Origin: Calliopum simillimum
Taxonomy: Eukaryota; Arthropoda; Insecta; Diptera; Lauxaniidae
Direction: 5' to 3'
NCBI GenBank assembly: GCA_951812925.1
Contig: OX638368.1
Location: 17,051,187 to 17,115,186, forward strand
DNA: 64,000 nucleotides
The notes beneath the pieces are model-generated. The model was not told the origin of the DNA. It did not search any database and was given only the letters and a program-made list of their open reading frames with translations. This document shows, one piece after another, positions 35,501 through 50,500 of this stretch. A program made the position numbers and the translations under genes. Numbering within the stretch: position 1 is the stretch's first letter; every line of letters begins with the position of its first letter.

Positions 35501-38500
35501 TGTGGACGAGGTTTAACTTGAAGTGGAAAACCTGCATCAATAACAACACTTGTAATTCTTACGAAGATCGAATCTACGATAAATTCAGTGATAGGCCCGA
35601 ATAACTTGATGTTTTTTATTTTGTTTTTAATTAATGTTTAAGTGTCGAGAAAAACATTTTTTATTTTGAATTTTGCAGTTTCTTCGCACTGCTGTAATGT
35701 GTCGAAAGTTTATCATAAAAATAAATTTATTTTTACAATTGTTTTAATGTCTTTAAATTAAATAAGCAGTTAAATTTATTTAAATTTTTTTTGGTCTGGC
35801 TGGAGTATTATTAGTACCCTCTTTCGTTCAGTAGTCAATATCCTATTCCCAGTTTCCAATGTAGAATGAAAAGTATTTTTTGTAGCGTAAGTAGTATTTT
35901 CTGTTTTAATCATATTTAACTCAAACCTTTAACTTTTTTTATAACATAATTCTGTTTTAAACAATGTAATTATTTATTTTAAATACCTAAGAATTGAACA
36001 TTCTTTAAATCGAGCTATTCATAAGTCTTAAACACAAACGATGCGAATGCAAAAAAGAAGATTTTTATCGTGCGTGTAAATCAAAATTGGAAACAAAAAT
36101 ACAGCTACAGAAAACAAAAAATCATTTATGAATTTCAAGGTGGAAACAACAAACGCGTCTGGCAGTTTAGCTAAAAATTTTATCAGGAAGCATTATTGAT
36201 TTTTAAACTTATTGGAAACGACAGTTTTCGGTGCTCGTCAGGAACGCGGGGCTTATTAAGTATTAGATATAGTCTAAAGAGAAACCTTTATTAAAGTTTT
36301 AACTATTAAATAAATTTGGTATAAAAATTATGGAGTGAATTTTGGTCAGTCCTCTAACGAATTTGTATTCAAAACCTAAAATAATCAATTTTCCAAACGA
36401 AAATCTATATTTTAATACGCAAGACAAAAATTTGTCCTACCTTTTTAACTAAGTATGAATGACTTTAAATGATACACCATTAAAAAGGTATTTGTGTGTA
36501 AATGTGCACAAAGTTAAAATTATTTTAATAATTTGCCATTAAGGGCCGGTTTCACAATGTACTTTTTAACTTATGGTTAAATATATATTGTGAATAAATA
36601 ACAAATTTCCCCTTAAAATGTTTTCAAAAAATGTAAACATTTCAAATTTTTTCATATGAATTTCAAAAAATATTTGAATTTATTTCAATCTGCCAGTTAA
36701 ATTTTAACTGAAAAAATTGTGCCAGTTAAAGTTAACTAAACGTTAGAGTTTATTTTCCGTCAGTTAATAAATAACTTCACATTGAGAAAACAATTTTATT
36801 CAAACTTACAGTTAAAGTTTCAGTTAAACGTTAACTGGACATTGTGAAAACGGCCCTAAGCCAGGTAAAATTAAACTCAAATTTTTAAATATTAACAACG
36901 ACAAAATACGCGGTCACAAAAAGGAAACAGCACAAAGAGAATGACAAAAATCTGACTGACACTGACTTAATGTTTTTCGTTTTCTTTTCCTTTCACATAT
37001 GTCATTGTACCAAGGATGACAAATGAGATTTTCTATTTTGCATCAAATAGCAAAAATAAAATACTGTCCAAAAAGTATCAAAATTATTTATTACATTTGT
37101 GGTCAAATTTTGACTACTGGGCGATTCTAGTATTTTTAAAGATTTGGTATGCAAAAAAAAGTATAATATTAACTACAAATAAAACTTTTTCGTTTGTTAT
37201 ATTGCATTTAGTCTTGTTTTTTGTAATTTTGTTGGCATTGGACAGTACGCTCAACCAACATGACATCTGATACATGCATGTTATTTGCAAAATATTTTTA
37301 AAAAGTTTCTTTCATCCTTTTTGATCTTTCCCGTATGCGTTTTCACATAGAAAGTTTCAAAATGTTATACTGAATGCGTTTTTTTTTTTTTGAGGTAACC
37401 CAACCAAATTTCACCCAAATACACACAGTAAAAATTTTAATTTAATTTTAATACGAAAAAGTATTTATATCGAACAATGCCAAAAAAGGATTAATTTTAA
37501 ACTATTTTGGAATAAGTTTCAGACTTTTTTGGAATAAATTTTAAACTTTTTTGAAAAAAATCTGAATTTAACACCAAAAAAGTTTAAAATCAATACTTAA
37601 GGGAATCAAAAGTTAGAAAAAAAACCATCATTCTTAAGTGTGCAAGCAATCCACTACTTAAAAGCTTAATTTTCAAAATGCTGCAGTCTAGTGTATTTAA
37701 TTTTTGGCCAGGACAAAGGTAACACCCTTCAACTTTGTTGTTTTTCTTTTCTATCAAACCCCGTGTGGTATGCAGGACTGAGCATTATTAAAAGGTCTTT
37801 CATTTAAGTTACGAGAAAATGGACTTAGCAAAACATCTTATTCATATCAATATATCTATATTTTTAATGTTTTGTGTAAAGTATACAGAAGAAGAAAAAT
37901 AAGACCTACGTCCCAGTCTTGTCGGTTTTTTGAAATGTAATCCCCATTCGGTCTTATACAAAAAAGTAAAAGCAGAAAACTTTAAAATCTCATAAAAAAA
38001 TTAATTTCATGAAACTTACAACGCTTTTTTCTCAAAGCATCAAAAATGTAGATGTAATCCGACGATATATAGAAGGTATCTTTTGGATCATTCGTTAAAG
38101 CCGGCTCTGTCACTTTTTCAATATTGAATGTAAAATCCTTTTTATAAATATAAGAGCGCTCGTTCCACACTTTTACTTATTTTGACAACGATAACAATGC
38201 GACTACATTTGGTATAATTATAATTCTACAAAATACTTAAAATAAATAATTACATTTTTAAACAGAAAATAATTAAATCTTTTCTATAAAAAAAAAAATA
38301 TTTGTACTTTTCTTTAACAAAAAAGTGTTTGCATCAATGAATCTCATTGTTTGCCTGCCTTTGTCTCAACTTTTAAACTTGAATTTTTTTACTAATTGTG
38401 TCTGTACATTCTCTTCCAAATTTTCTTAACGTCGTCTTACAACAATAACAAACAAAAACCACACCTACAACAACTAACACACAATAGGTTACAAAAAGTA

Positions 38501-41500
38501 AGACGTGGAAAGACATTGCTGGCTTGTTAAATATCGGTGCCAGTAGTAGCGCAGCATATACGCTACGAAAACACTATACAAAAAATCTCTTAACATTCGA
38601 ATGTAAATTTGATCGTGGTGATATTGATCCAAATCCTATTATACAACAAGTGGAGGCTGGAACGAAAAAGAAATCAACAAAGGCAGCATCTGTTCCTTCG
38701 CCAGGTAAAAGTGAGCACAATTCCTTTCATTATTTGAATTTTTGGTTTTTCTATTATTACTTTTCTAAGAAAAAGTTTTAATCAAAAATTTTGCTTTTCT
38801 TTTTTTTAAACACTATTGGTGGTGCAACAATTGTGACTCCATCTATACCACTAGCAGGTTCCTCTAATTCACAAGATTCATTTCCTGCTCCCGGCTCAGC
38901 ACCAAATGCAGCAATTGATGGTTATCCTGGCTATCCAGGTGGTTATCCGGGAGTTGGTGCGCAACCAGATTATAATACAGGTGCACAAATACAGCGACCA
39001 CCATCACAGAGTAACACACAAACGCCACATGGAGGTAAGCAACTTACAATGTTCATATAAATAATAATTGTAATTTTGCAAAAATTATTAAAAATTTTTG
39101 AAGCTTTAATTTTGCTTTTTTTACATTTGTTATGCAACAATTTGTCCAAACCAAGTGGTATTTTTAAGATATTAAAATTTTCATTTACTTGGGAAACGAT
39201 AGCTAAGGAATAGATACACAATTTTACTCTTGTTATAATAAAATAGCATATATGTAGGTACTTTTCGTACTTTAGGGTGGTTTGACACGTTATTGCATAA
39301 CAGTGTCAATTAAAAAATTGGCTTTATTTTTGCATATACTAAATTAATGGTTTTTAAATCATACATTAGAGTTTAACTTTAACACTTTGACGGCGATAGA
39401 CTAAGAAAATTTGCTACTCCCCGGGCTCCCTTATTTTATTCAGATTGCCGAATAAATTACATTCAATCGAGCTAATGAAGTTTAAAATTAAACGGTAATT
39501 CACTCATTCGCATGTTCATTTGAAGGGAGTCCCATAATTCGCGCAAGATTTGAATTTACCGTTATTTGTGTGGTAAAGTGCTGCCAACAACAGTTTGACA
39601 ACTGACAATTCAGGATTATTAAATATAAATATTTAGACCATATTTTGTACGGAATGGGCGAACTATAGCACCCAAACTTTCATTATTTTACAAATATTGT
39701 TCAGCAATGAAAACGCGTTGTCCTTTCGCGTAGTGCTCCGTTTTTACTAAACCAAAACGGTCAGCTGTCAAACTATTAGCTTTTTTTGGTTGGCAACACT
39801 TCACCTCACAAATGCCGGCAAATTCAAATCTTACGTGAATAATGGGAAGTTTTATATGGGGATGTAAGCAACTGCAGTCATTTGTGTCGTTAAATATCAA
39901 AACTGCCTAAGTCCCTCTCTTATAACCAAAATAAATTTATTTAATTTTGCCTACTTAGGTAGTTTTGATATTTAACGACAAATTTGTTGCGCACTGTATG
40001 TGGAGATGTGGACAAACTGATTAAAACTGGGTAAATTTATTGTGAAAATAAGCTAGACTTGTCTCCAATTACTGCCTACAAAGAATATTAATGTTTATCA
40101 GTCTTTATTGCGTATTATTTGCCACTGATATCTTTTAAAACTTAATTGTTTCGATAAAGGATTATCATAGTCATATGGGCAATTCCATAAAAAGAGCCAT
40201 AGTTTTGCGTCCTCCTGAACGTAAAAATTTCCAAATTTGACTTATATGGTGTTATTTATTACCGTCTGACGTTGTCTAAAGCGAACGGTCCATAGAATAC
40301 GTCGAGTACGTCACGTCGTTTTTTTCAACTGACTGCGATGCATTTGACGGAGAAGCCTGGCCCAATGAATACTTTGAAAACGGATTAAAACATAAAAATT
40401 CTTTTTATAACATTAATTTCAAATTTTAATTTTGCACTTGCACAACTGCAATAACTTTTTATTCACACTTTATTTCAAAAAATTAATGAGAAACGACAAA
40501 AAAAAAAAAAAAAAACAACAAATGAAATTGAAAATAAATTTATTTTACGATTGTCAAATTAAACGACGAACGTCAAAAGTTGGGAGTTGGGCAACTTTTG
40601 TACGTTGCGTTAACGTAGACGTACTGATTGGGTCACGCTTGATATAAAATTATGATTTTTAACTTAGCTGTCAGTTGAAAAAAACGACGTAACGTACTCG
40701 ACGTACTGAATGGAGCGTTGGCTTGAATCTGACATAGGTTACTGTCGTCATTGAAGTATTGTGGAACGATTTACAAGAGCCCTAAAGTGGTCAAAATGCC
40801 ACTACCGCGCCTGTTCTTAGCGACAAAAAATTGAATTCACCTTATGTCCTCAAGTTTTGATCCAAATTTGGATCTAATTTTACGCTTCGTCGTGGAAAAT
40901 TTGATCATAAGATTTTTATTTTAATCTTCAACACAAAACTTTTCGTAAATTTTCATTGTACAAACATGCCTTTACCATGGTATAGAATCCCCACTTACTT
41001 TATGAGCTAAACAAATTTATTTTACTTAAAAAAGATGTCCTTCACACATACAATACTTAAATAAAATTTTATCTTGAAGCTTTTTCGAGCATTGAAGTGT
41101 AATTGCCGTGTCACGCCTTTACCGTGAATATTTTGAAATTTACTATGGAAAATGAAAATAAAAATCTGTTTAGTTTGGCTACAGGTCGTGGTTTTTATTT
41201 TTATTTAAAAATTATTCCCTATTGTAGTAAAAAAAGGTCGAATAAATTTCTTAAAATGTATGAAAATGAAAATATAATTACTAGATAATTTTACCATTTT
41301 GTTTTTTCTTATTATGACATCTTTCATATTTCGCAAGTATTTGCCGAAGGCTTTTTTTAGCTTTTTTTTTTTTTTTGTTGTTTTTTTAGGAAAAGTAAGG
41401 CTTTTTTTAGAATCACCCATTTTGTTGAATCGCCCATATATGAATTAATCAGAATATTAACACCTTTTCAAATCGTTTACGTAAAAGTCTCGCTGTCAAA

Positions 41501-44500
41501 GTTTAAAAAAAGGTATTACCACGAAAATGAAACATAAGTTCCGCTTAAGAATTGTTGTAATATTATATTTTTTTAATTTTCCTCTGCCGAAAAAAACTGG
41601 AAAAAAAATATTTTTTTATGCGTCACTTACATTTCGTTTCCGTTGAAATGCCATTAGTACATATAAATTCTGTAAATAACATTCAACATGCTTCTTTTTT
41701 CATGGGTTTTTTTTTTTTATTGAATTTTAAATATTTTGAACCTATATAAAATATATGCTAACAAATTCAAATAGATAAACAAAACTTAATATGTATGCCT
41801 TAACATGTTTTTTTTTTTTTTTATTTAAATTTTGAATATTAACTTCTCCTATCCTCCACTATCACCCACCATTCAATTGCAATTCCTTGCATACTCTTTT
41901 TACCTTCCTATGCTGCTGCACTTTATGACTTTTTTTTCTTTCTTTTACTTTTGTGTTGACTTCAATTAATCTGCAACATTTTTCATTTAATCGCATTCAT
42001 CATTCATCACAATATCACAAACCAACAACAACTTCCACCACCACCAACCACTACTACCACCACCAAAATCACTTCTGTTAAACGATACTACTAGGCAACA
42101 ATACTCAAGCAGCAACCACTGGTGATAATATTAGTGTGAGCAATCCTTTTGATGACCCGGTTGGTGGTGCACCACTACGTGCACCCCCTTATCAACAGGG
42201 TAATACTTATCCGCCGGTGTCTAGAGCGCAAGGTATTAATTATTTTTTTTTTTTTTTTTGTTTTCGTTGTTTTTGTTGTTTTTTCCTATTTTTTCGTTTT
42301 TTTTTTTTTTTTAATTATTCCACATCCGTTTATGAAAAATCTTTCACTTTTTGAATTACTATGGCGTGTTTTTGGATATCTTTTTTAATTTATTTATATA
42401 TTTAAATTTAACAATTTCAAATTTATAAGTTTTCTCCTATTTAATTGTATCGTCCAACTTCATATTTGGTCTCTCACATTGTTTTTTATTACAACTTAAA
42501 ATTATCATTTATTTTTTGCTTTAATTGTTTATGTTACAAAAAATGAATTGTTTAAAAGTGATTTTGCATGTTTTGTGGACTTTAAGCGTTTTGCGAAAAA
42601 TGGTTTACATTAATATGTCTTTGCCTTTGTGGTATTCTCAATTCTTAAAGCATTAATATCATAAATATTTTCAAAAGTTCTATATAATGTAAATTATATG
42701 ATAAAATATTTGGAAATTTTTCTCTGTACACTAAGAACTCTTTTTGAATTGGGGATTGTTTATTAAAATCTGGTTTCATGTCTAAACATATTTTCTAATC
42801 ATTTTGAAAACAGTTGGCCCATGACCACAACTTTCTGCTGAATTTAAATTTAAAGCCCATTTTGTTCCAGCACTTGAGGATTCCTTAAAGACCTCTTTTT
42901 TTATTTTTCTTTAAGCACCTCCCTTTTGATTCCAATGTTGTTCTGTCCTGGATTTAGTACATTGTAAAGTTTACTTGGTAAAATCAGTAGTTTAACAATA
43001 CACCGACTGCACTAGGAAAGAACAGCAAAAGTATCTTATTTTTATGCATGCGATCGCATGCACAAACCGCGATACATAATATTTCATCAAAACCAGCCAA
43101 ATATCTGTTGATTAAAAGTCAAACTTGGTCTTGATCATGTTTGTGCTGCTGAAGGCAATCAATGTTCTTGTTATGATTGAAGAATTTGCTGATAGAAATG
43201 TGACGTGAATAATTAATTGTATTTGCAAAATAAGAAATGAAATTTAATTTGTTCGAACAGATATGCGAAAATAAGCTTAACAAAAACGGAATACAAACAC
43301 CTTTTCAACAGTTTGTAAAGTTAAACATGTTTGGAGAAATCATGGGAACTATCATGAATTTGTTTAGAACTTTCTTCTCGAGAATATATTCCTTTCTGGA
43401 GAGAGCATTTGCAATCGTAAATATTTTGAATAGAAATTCCATTTCTAGCAGGAAGGGATACTTTTCCTTCCAAAAAACTCCTATGCAGCCCTGGTATTTT
43501 CCATTTGATTTGAAAATTAAATTAAAACAATGATAAATAAATATAAACATTAAAATTTCATTAAAATCAATCAGAACAAGGTAAAATTACAAAATTGGTG
43601 ATGATGTACGAGTTCAGCCAAATAAATCTCCAAATCATCACACTGCACACTGGGTCAAAATCCTTAAAAGCTGGCTAAAAGTCAAAATCATATTTTCGGA
43701 ACGAAATTTTTTATCCGTGGATTTTTGGGGTCGCTGATTACGAATCTGATGTTATATAATTAAAAAAGAAAATGGCGGATGGTTTGCATAAATATTAAAC
43801 GAAATCCAACAAAAAAAAATTTGCTCGGGCGTTTTTGGGGTCACTGATTATGAATCTGATATTAGATTTTTTTAAAACAAAATGGCGGATACAAAATGGC
43901 AAAAAACAACACTGCACAATTTTTATATCTTATTTAAAAATGTATTTCAAAACTTTAACTTTGACAAAGTTGTGTGCCACAGTAAATTGATCTATATAAA
44001 AATGGGTCTTATATTCCCTTATCCTGGAGTATAGACAGTATAACATAAAAAGTTCATCATTTCGGGCAAGGAACACATATTGACTTTTGGCAAGCAATAT
44101 GAGTTAAATTTTCCTATGGGCGCTTCAGAAAAGTTCGTGTCAAATAAAAAGGCTAAAAAAGGCACCTCAACTTTTTCATATGTGTAGAAAAGGTTTCAAT
44201 CTTCTTTAACCAAAAAAAAATCTTGGCGGTACGACGCGGTATAAATTAGTTCTAGGCTTTTTCGATAACCATTGCTAACTGATTTTGTGAAATAATTTGA
44301 TTTTAAGTTAATCACAATTATCAAAAAAGTACAACCTTTTGCAAGATTTGAGTTCAGAGGTTCGATAGTACTCTCTTTTACAAAGAGATTCCATATTCAA
44401 ATATTCAATTCGGTTCAGTTTTACAGTGACACAATTTTTACAGTGAACACTTAATTTTTTACTTTCAACTGACAGAATTTCGCGTCTGACAAGCGTACTT

Positions 44501-47500
44501 TTAGAGAGATCCCAAGAGCATTGTAGGAATACCTGGATCTTTCTTAACGATTTTTTGAGGTCTATAAATATCAGTTAGACAATATAGTCCACAAAAAGTT
44601 AATTTAAAACAACTTTTTTCGACTTTTGGCCAGCTTTTAAGGATTTTGAACTAGTGTGCTTTGTGAAAAGATGACGGAGTAACGTTAATCGAAAAAAAGT
44701 GATGTGTTTCTTGTGAAGTGTGCTAATGCTTCTGAGATTGCATAGCACAAATCATGGGCGAGTTCCCTCCCAAATTATTAACGATAACCTTACTTTCCTG
44801 TGAATTTTGCCCTACCAGTAAAATTTTTTCTGAGCGATTGCATACCATGTATGTTAGTTAAAAAAAAAACGCGAGAATATTTGTTCATGATAAGACCCTA
44901 CATATCAAATCGCATCCTAAGGGAATATGATAAAGAAATTAAAACAACTGTGAAAAAGTAATAGTGGTATTCACTCTCAGGTCTCTTAGCGTTAAAATAG
45001 TGAGAAGAGTGTACAAGCAAAGAGCAAATCCTGTGATTCTTTCCAATGACATTTTATAAGAAGTTGGAGTGATCGTATGATCTGGAAGAAGCGATAATTT
45101 ATCTTGTGCACAAAACTCAGATCATAATACATTAATTTCACGGTGAGGCGGTTTAAGGGGAATAGTTTTATTTACGTAGAGATCATTTAAAAAAATAGTC
45201 TATCAAATCATAAACTAACACTTGATTACACAATTCCACTAGTCCTATTTTGAACCTTAAACGTTCATATTTTATTTAAATTTATTTTGCAATATTGTGT
45301 GTTCTTCACGTATCGTGTAGTAATACTAAATTATATGTGTTCGTCCACCTCTGTTGTTGTATTTAAGTTGCATTGATTTTTATTTTCAAATAAATGTATA
45401 AATATATGTTAAATAATATATGTGAACTGTTTAACATACTAACGTTGCTTGTAACGAAATTAATCCTTTATTTTGTTATACGATTAAACATCCTTTTGTT
45501 TTTTTATTTTATATCGAATCATTTTTAGGTTCTCCATATCCAGGACAACCAGGTGCTTACGGACAATACGGTTCAGGTGATCAGTACAATTCAACAGGAC
45601 CGCCAGGACAGTTTGGCCAAAATCAAGGACAATTTCCGCCACAAAATCGCAACATGTACCCTCCCTATGGACCAGAGGGAGAAGCGTGAGTGTTTTTGTC
45701 TACTCCCCTACTCATACTCTCTATGTGTTTATTGCGATTGTATTGTTTTATTTTATAATGTCCAATTGTTCAACTTTTTTTTAATACGTATTATCTTTAT
45801 TTTATGCATAAAATTTTTATTTTAATGTGCTTTTTAGTCCTCCACCTGGTTCCAATACTTATGGTGCGCCATATGGTAATCGTCCTTACAATCAGCCACC
45901 GCCAGGCAGCACACAATCTCCCACACCACCTGGTGCAAATGTTTCAAGCCCTGCAGGGCCACCAACGACAGGTCCTGGTGCTGCAGCTGCAGGTGCATAT
46001 CCACCTGGTCCACCAGGACAACAAGAATATTATAACAGACCTCCGGAACAAGTGAGTTTTTTCTTACAAAATGTAAATTGTATAATAAATAAAAATCATT
46101 TCTTATCCTTCTTGCAGACTCCTCAACCACGTCGGCATCCTGACTTTGTTAAAGACTCACAACCCTATCCTGGCTACAATACAAGACCACAAATGTATGG
46201 TAAGTAAGAAGTATAAATGCACAAAACATAAATTTATCCTCAAAGTTGCCATTAAGGCCTTTAAAAATAGGATCAAAGTTTCCCTTATAAATACAGCAAC
46301 AAAAGCACCTACAGTGTAAAATTTAATTCAGTAAAAATGTAAAAAGACCTAGAAAAAATCGCACACTGATATTTTTTACATTTTTACCTATAATCTTTGA
46401 TAATGTGGACGATATCATGCTCCTAAAGAGAAAATAGATTGTCACGGCTAAGTCACTAAAGCGATTTCTATGAAATTTGGAATGGAGATAGACTGAATTT
46501 CGAGAAGGAATAATTATTTTTTATTTGTTTTTTAGTAGAAGGTGCCTCGCTCTTAAAAGGAATTAAGGTACTACAGCACCAATTTTAATGTAATTCGGTT
46601 TTGAGACTCACTAAGCCTTCTGCATCCATAAAAGGCTACTTTGAGTATTGAATTCTGTAAATACTCAATGTTTTGGCTTTCTTTTATACAAAACGGTGCT
46701 CGGAAAAATTGTATTTATCTTAAGGCGAATGGGCAAAATTTATTAGTCACCGGCGATACTACATATATAGTTTCAATAAATAGGCGTTATTTTTTTTTAT
46801 TTGTGGGCGTTATTTCCTACCTTCTTTCATTTGCTTTCCCCTGACTAATAACCATATTGCAAAAAACAGTCAATAAACTAACTTCAACCATATTGTTATT
46901 TATATTTTTTTAGGTGGCTGGCAAGGCAACACTAACCAGTATCGCAGTCAATATCCTTCTGCTCCTTCCCCGCAAGCCTGGGGCGGTGCACCAACCAGAA
47001 CGGCAGCACCACCTGGCGGCCCATTAGGTCCACCAAATCAACAGACATCAGCTGCAGCACAATGGGAACAACATCGTTATCCACCACAGCAGGTGCCCCC
47101 ACAACAACAACAGCCTCCTTATCAGCAGCAACAGTCAAGTCAACAGCAGACACCACCACCGCCGCAATGGGCGCAAATAGGTGGTCCCCCACAAGCGCAA
47201 CAACCTGGTGGTGGAGCGCCTGGATCACCATTACGACCGCCGCCAAACAGTCAACAACAGCAGCGCATGCCTGGCGGTGGTGTTGCTGTTGGTGGACCTG
47301 GAATGCCACCAACAGTACCACAACAACAACAAATGCCACCAACAGCTGTGAGCAGCGCAAACATAGGTCAAGGTGGTTTACCTAGCAATATGTCAAAGCC
47401 ACCATTTTCAATGCCACCACCACCAACAATCGCTGGTGGCGCACCATGTGGACCGCCAATGAATGTGGGCGGAGCACCTAGTGGCGCTGGTGGCAATATG

Positions 47501-50500
47501 TTAGGTGCAGTAGCTAGTGGCGTTCCTCCAACTGGTGTTATTGGCAGTGGTGCGCCAAAAACTTTACCACATCCAACAATACAACAGCCACAAACGGTAA
47601 CTGCAGGTGTTGGTGCTCATCCACAGCAACAACAACTGGCATTTCCACCGCCACAGGCGCAACAGCTGCAGAAAAAAGAAATTAATTTTCCGCCCGATAG
47701 CGTTGAAGCCACAACACCTGTACTCTATCGGCGAAAACGACTTAACAAGGCCGATGTCTGTCCAATCGATCCGTGGCGTTTGTTTATGGCAATGCGTTCG
47801 GGCCTGCTAACCGAATGCACATGGGCGCTGGACGTACTAAATGTGCTGCTTTTCGACGATACCACTGTACAGTATTTTGGACTGCAACATCTGCCCGGCT
47901 TACTCACACTACTGCTGGAACATTTTCAGAAAAATCTTGCGGAAATGTTTTGCGAGGATGATGCAACAGAGCCAACCACCGATGAGGTTCTCGCACAGAA
48001 TACGCGTTGTGTGAAAAGCATCTGCAGTTACAATCGCAAACGACACTATGAAAATAACGATGAGAAGCGTTTTGCTGCGGCGAAAGGTAGTGCGCTCGAA
48101 CTACGAGGAGGCGATGTTGATGCCAATGACTCGGATGATGAGGGCATCGATTTAGGACAAGTTCTTGCAGCACCTAATCCAGAGGAACGTGTTTTAATGC
48201 TCTCCAATACACCCAACTATACAATGATGTCTCGCAAAGGTTTGCCTGTGCGAATACAACCAGCTGAGGATGATATTTTTGTGCTGGATGGACAAAAGTC
48301 GTGGGATATTGATACCAACAAACTATATGAGCAGACGGTACCCATTGGCAGTAATGCCTGGACTTATGGCTATACAGAACGTTATCCACATGATGGCATA
48401 ATCGATGTTTTCAAATCCGAAATTATAGACATTCCATTTGCGCGTTTTATACGCGACGGCAAAGAAATAAAAAGTGAAAATGATACTCTCACCAGCAGCA
48501 GTAGCATTAATGATGAAGAACAAAAGCCGAACGTAACAACAAACAAACGCAACCCGCTGACAACTACAACAACGGATGAAGTAGACGATGCTGATACAAA
48601 ACTACAGCAAACGTTTAATAAAAAGCGGCGACTTTTTAATAATACCACCAGCCTAAAGAACACTGGGGTTGAATCTTGCACAACTGCTGCTAAGAAATCA
48701 AAGTGGCAACAAGATGACGATAGTCAATTTGTGCAACCGTCAGAGATTAAGAAAGAGCCCTCAACCACGACGACGACGACGTTGGATTCCACCACCAATG
48801 AAGTTGCCAGTACCAACCCCACACTGGATAGTGATTGTCGCGAAGTTGATATGGAACTTGAGCCTATGCAACGCTTAGCAAATGGTTCAGGTACCAATAC
48901 CAGCTCCACCTCGGCGACATTTGATCCAAAGGCTACTGCACGTGATCCTGCTTTGGTATTGCAGCGACGACGTGACTCTTCATACGAAGATGAATGTTAT
49001 ACACGCGATGAGGCTAGTCTGTATTTGGTGAATGAGAGCCAAGACTCATTGGCTCGTCGTTGCATTTGCCTCTCGAATATATTCCGCAATTTAACTTTTG
49101 TGCCGGGTAACGAAACAATACTCGCCAAATCGGCACGCTTCCTGGCGATTCTGGGTCGTTTGCTGCTGCTAAATCATGAGCATTTGCAGCGTACACCAAA
49201 AACGCGCAATTATGATCGTGAAGAAGACACCGATTTCTCGGACTCCTGCAGTTCGCTTCAAGGCGAACGTGAATGGTGGTGGGATTACTTGGTCAGTATA
49301 CGAGAAAACATGCTTGTTGCAATGACAAATTTAGCGGGGCACTTGGAGCTGGCACGTTACGATGAAATTATTGCACGTCCTCTCATCGATGGTCTGCTAC
49401 ATTGGGCTGTTTGCCCCAGTGCGCACGGTCAGGATCCGTTTCCATCATGTGGCCCAAACTCTGCTCTATCACCACAACGTTTAGCTTTAGAATCGCTATG
49501 CAAATTATGCGTTACCGATGCTAATGTTGACTTGGTAATTGCAACACCGCCGCATTCGCGTCTCGAAAAATTGTGTGCGGTGCTGACGCGTCACCTCTGT
49601 CGCAATGAAGATCAGGTTTTGCGCGAATTTTCTGTAAACTTGCTACATTATCTTGCTGCCGCAGACAGCGCCATGGCACGCACTGTCGCGTTGCAAAGTC
49701 CTTGCATCTCATATTTGGTTGCGTTTATCGAACAGGCTGAGCAAACGGCATTGGGCGTAGCCAATCAACATGGCATTAATTATTTACGCGAAAATCCGGA
49801 CTCTATGGGCACCAGCTTGGATATGTTGCGTCGTGCTGCGGGAACGCTATTACATTTGGCGAAACATCCAGACAATCGTTCGCTTTTTATGCAACAAGAG
49901 CAGCGGCTACTTGGACTTGTTATGTCGCACATTTTGGATCAACAGGTGGCGCTGATAATATCACGTGTTCTGTTCCAAGTCTCACGCGGACCTGGGCCAA
50001 TGCCCTCAATGGAATATCGCATGCAACAGCGTCAACAACAGCAGCAAAATGATGTTGATAAGAAATCACCACCACCACCAACGACAACATCATCGATATC
50101 CGCAGCTGCAGCCGCTGCAGCAGCAGTAGTAGCGGCTGCACGCAATGAAGCAAAAGCGGGCACAGCAGAGTCAGAAATAGCAGCAGCTGCAGCGTCAACT
50201 AGTAATCAGCAGCAACACGAGCTAGCCAATAACAGCAATAGCAATTGCAGCACCAGCAGCAATGCAAGTAGTAATAAGCCTGTAGCGGCGGCAACAGCAA
50301 CAACAGCAGGCGGCAACAACAATGATGAGAATAGTAATAGCAACTTGCCGCCAACAGCAACACTTAATGATGTAAGCAATAGCAGCACAAATAGCAGCAG
50401 TTGTGGAGCAGCGAGTAGCATAAGCAGTCATTATGGCGGTACACCAACAACAGCAGCAACAATAAATGCTAATACGATTAATAGCAGCAACAGTAGTAGC

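Noticed and set aside
38791..38857. Possible upstream extension of the osa exon at 38858 (NTIGGATIVTPSIPLA)
   Set aside because: No AG acceptor precedes it in a suitable place, and the Drosophila Osa sequence joins SVPSPG directly to SSNSQDSF.
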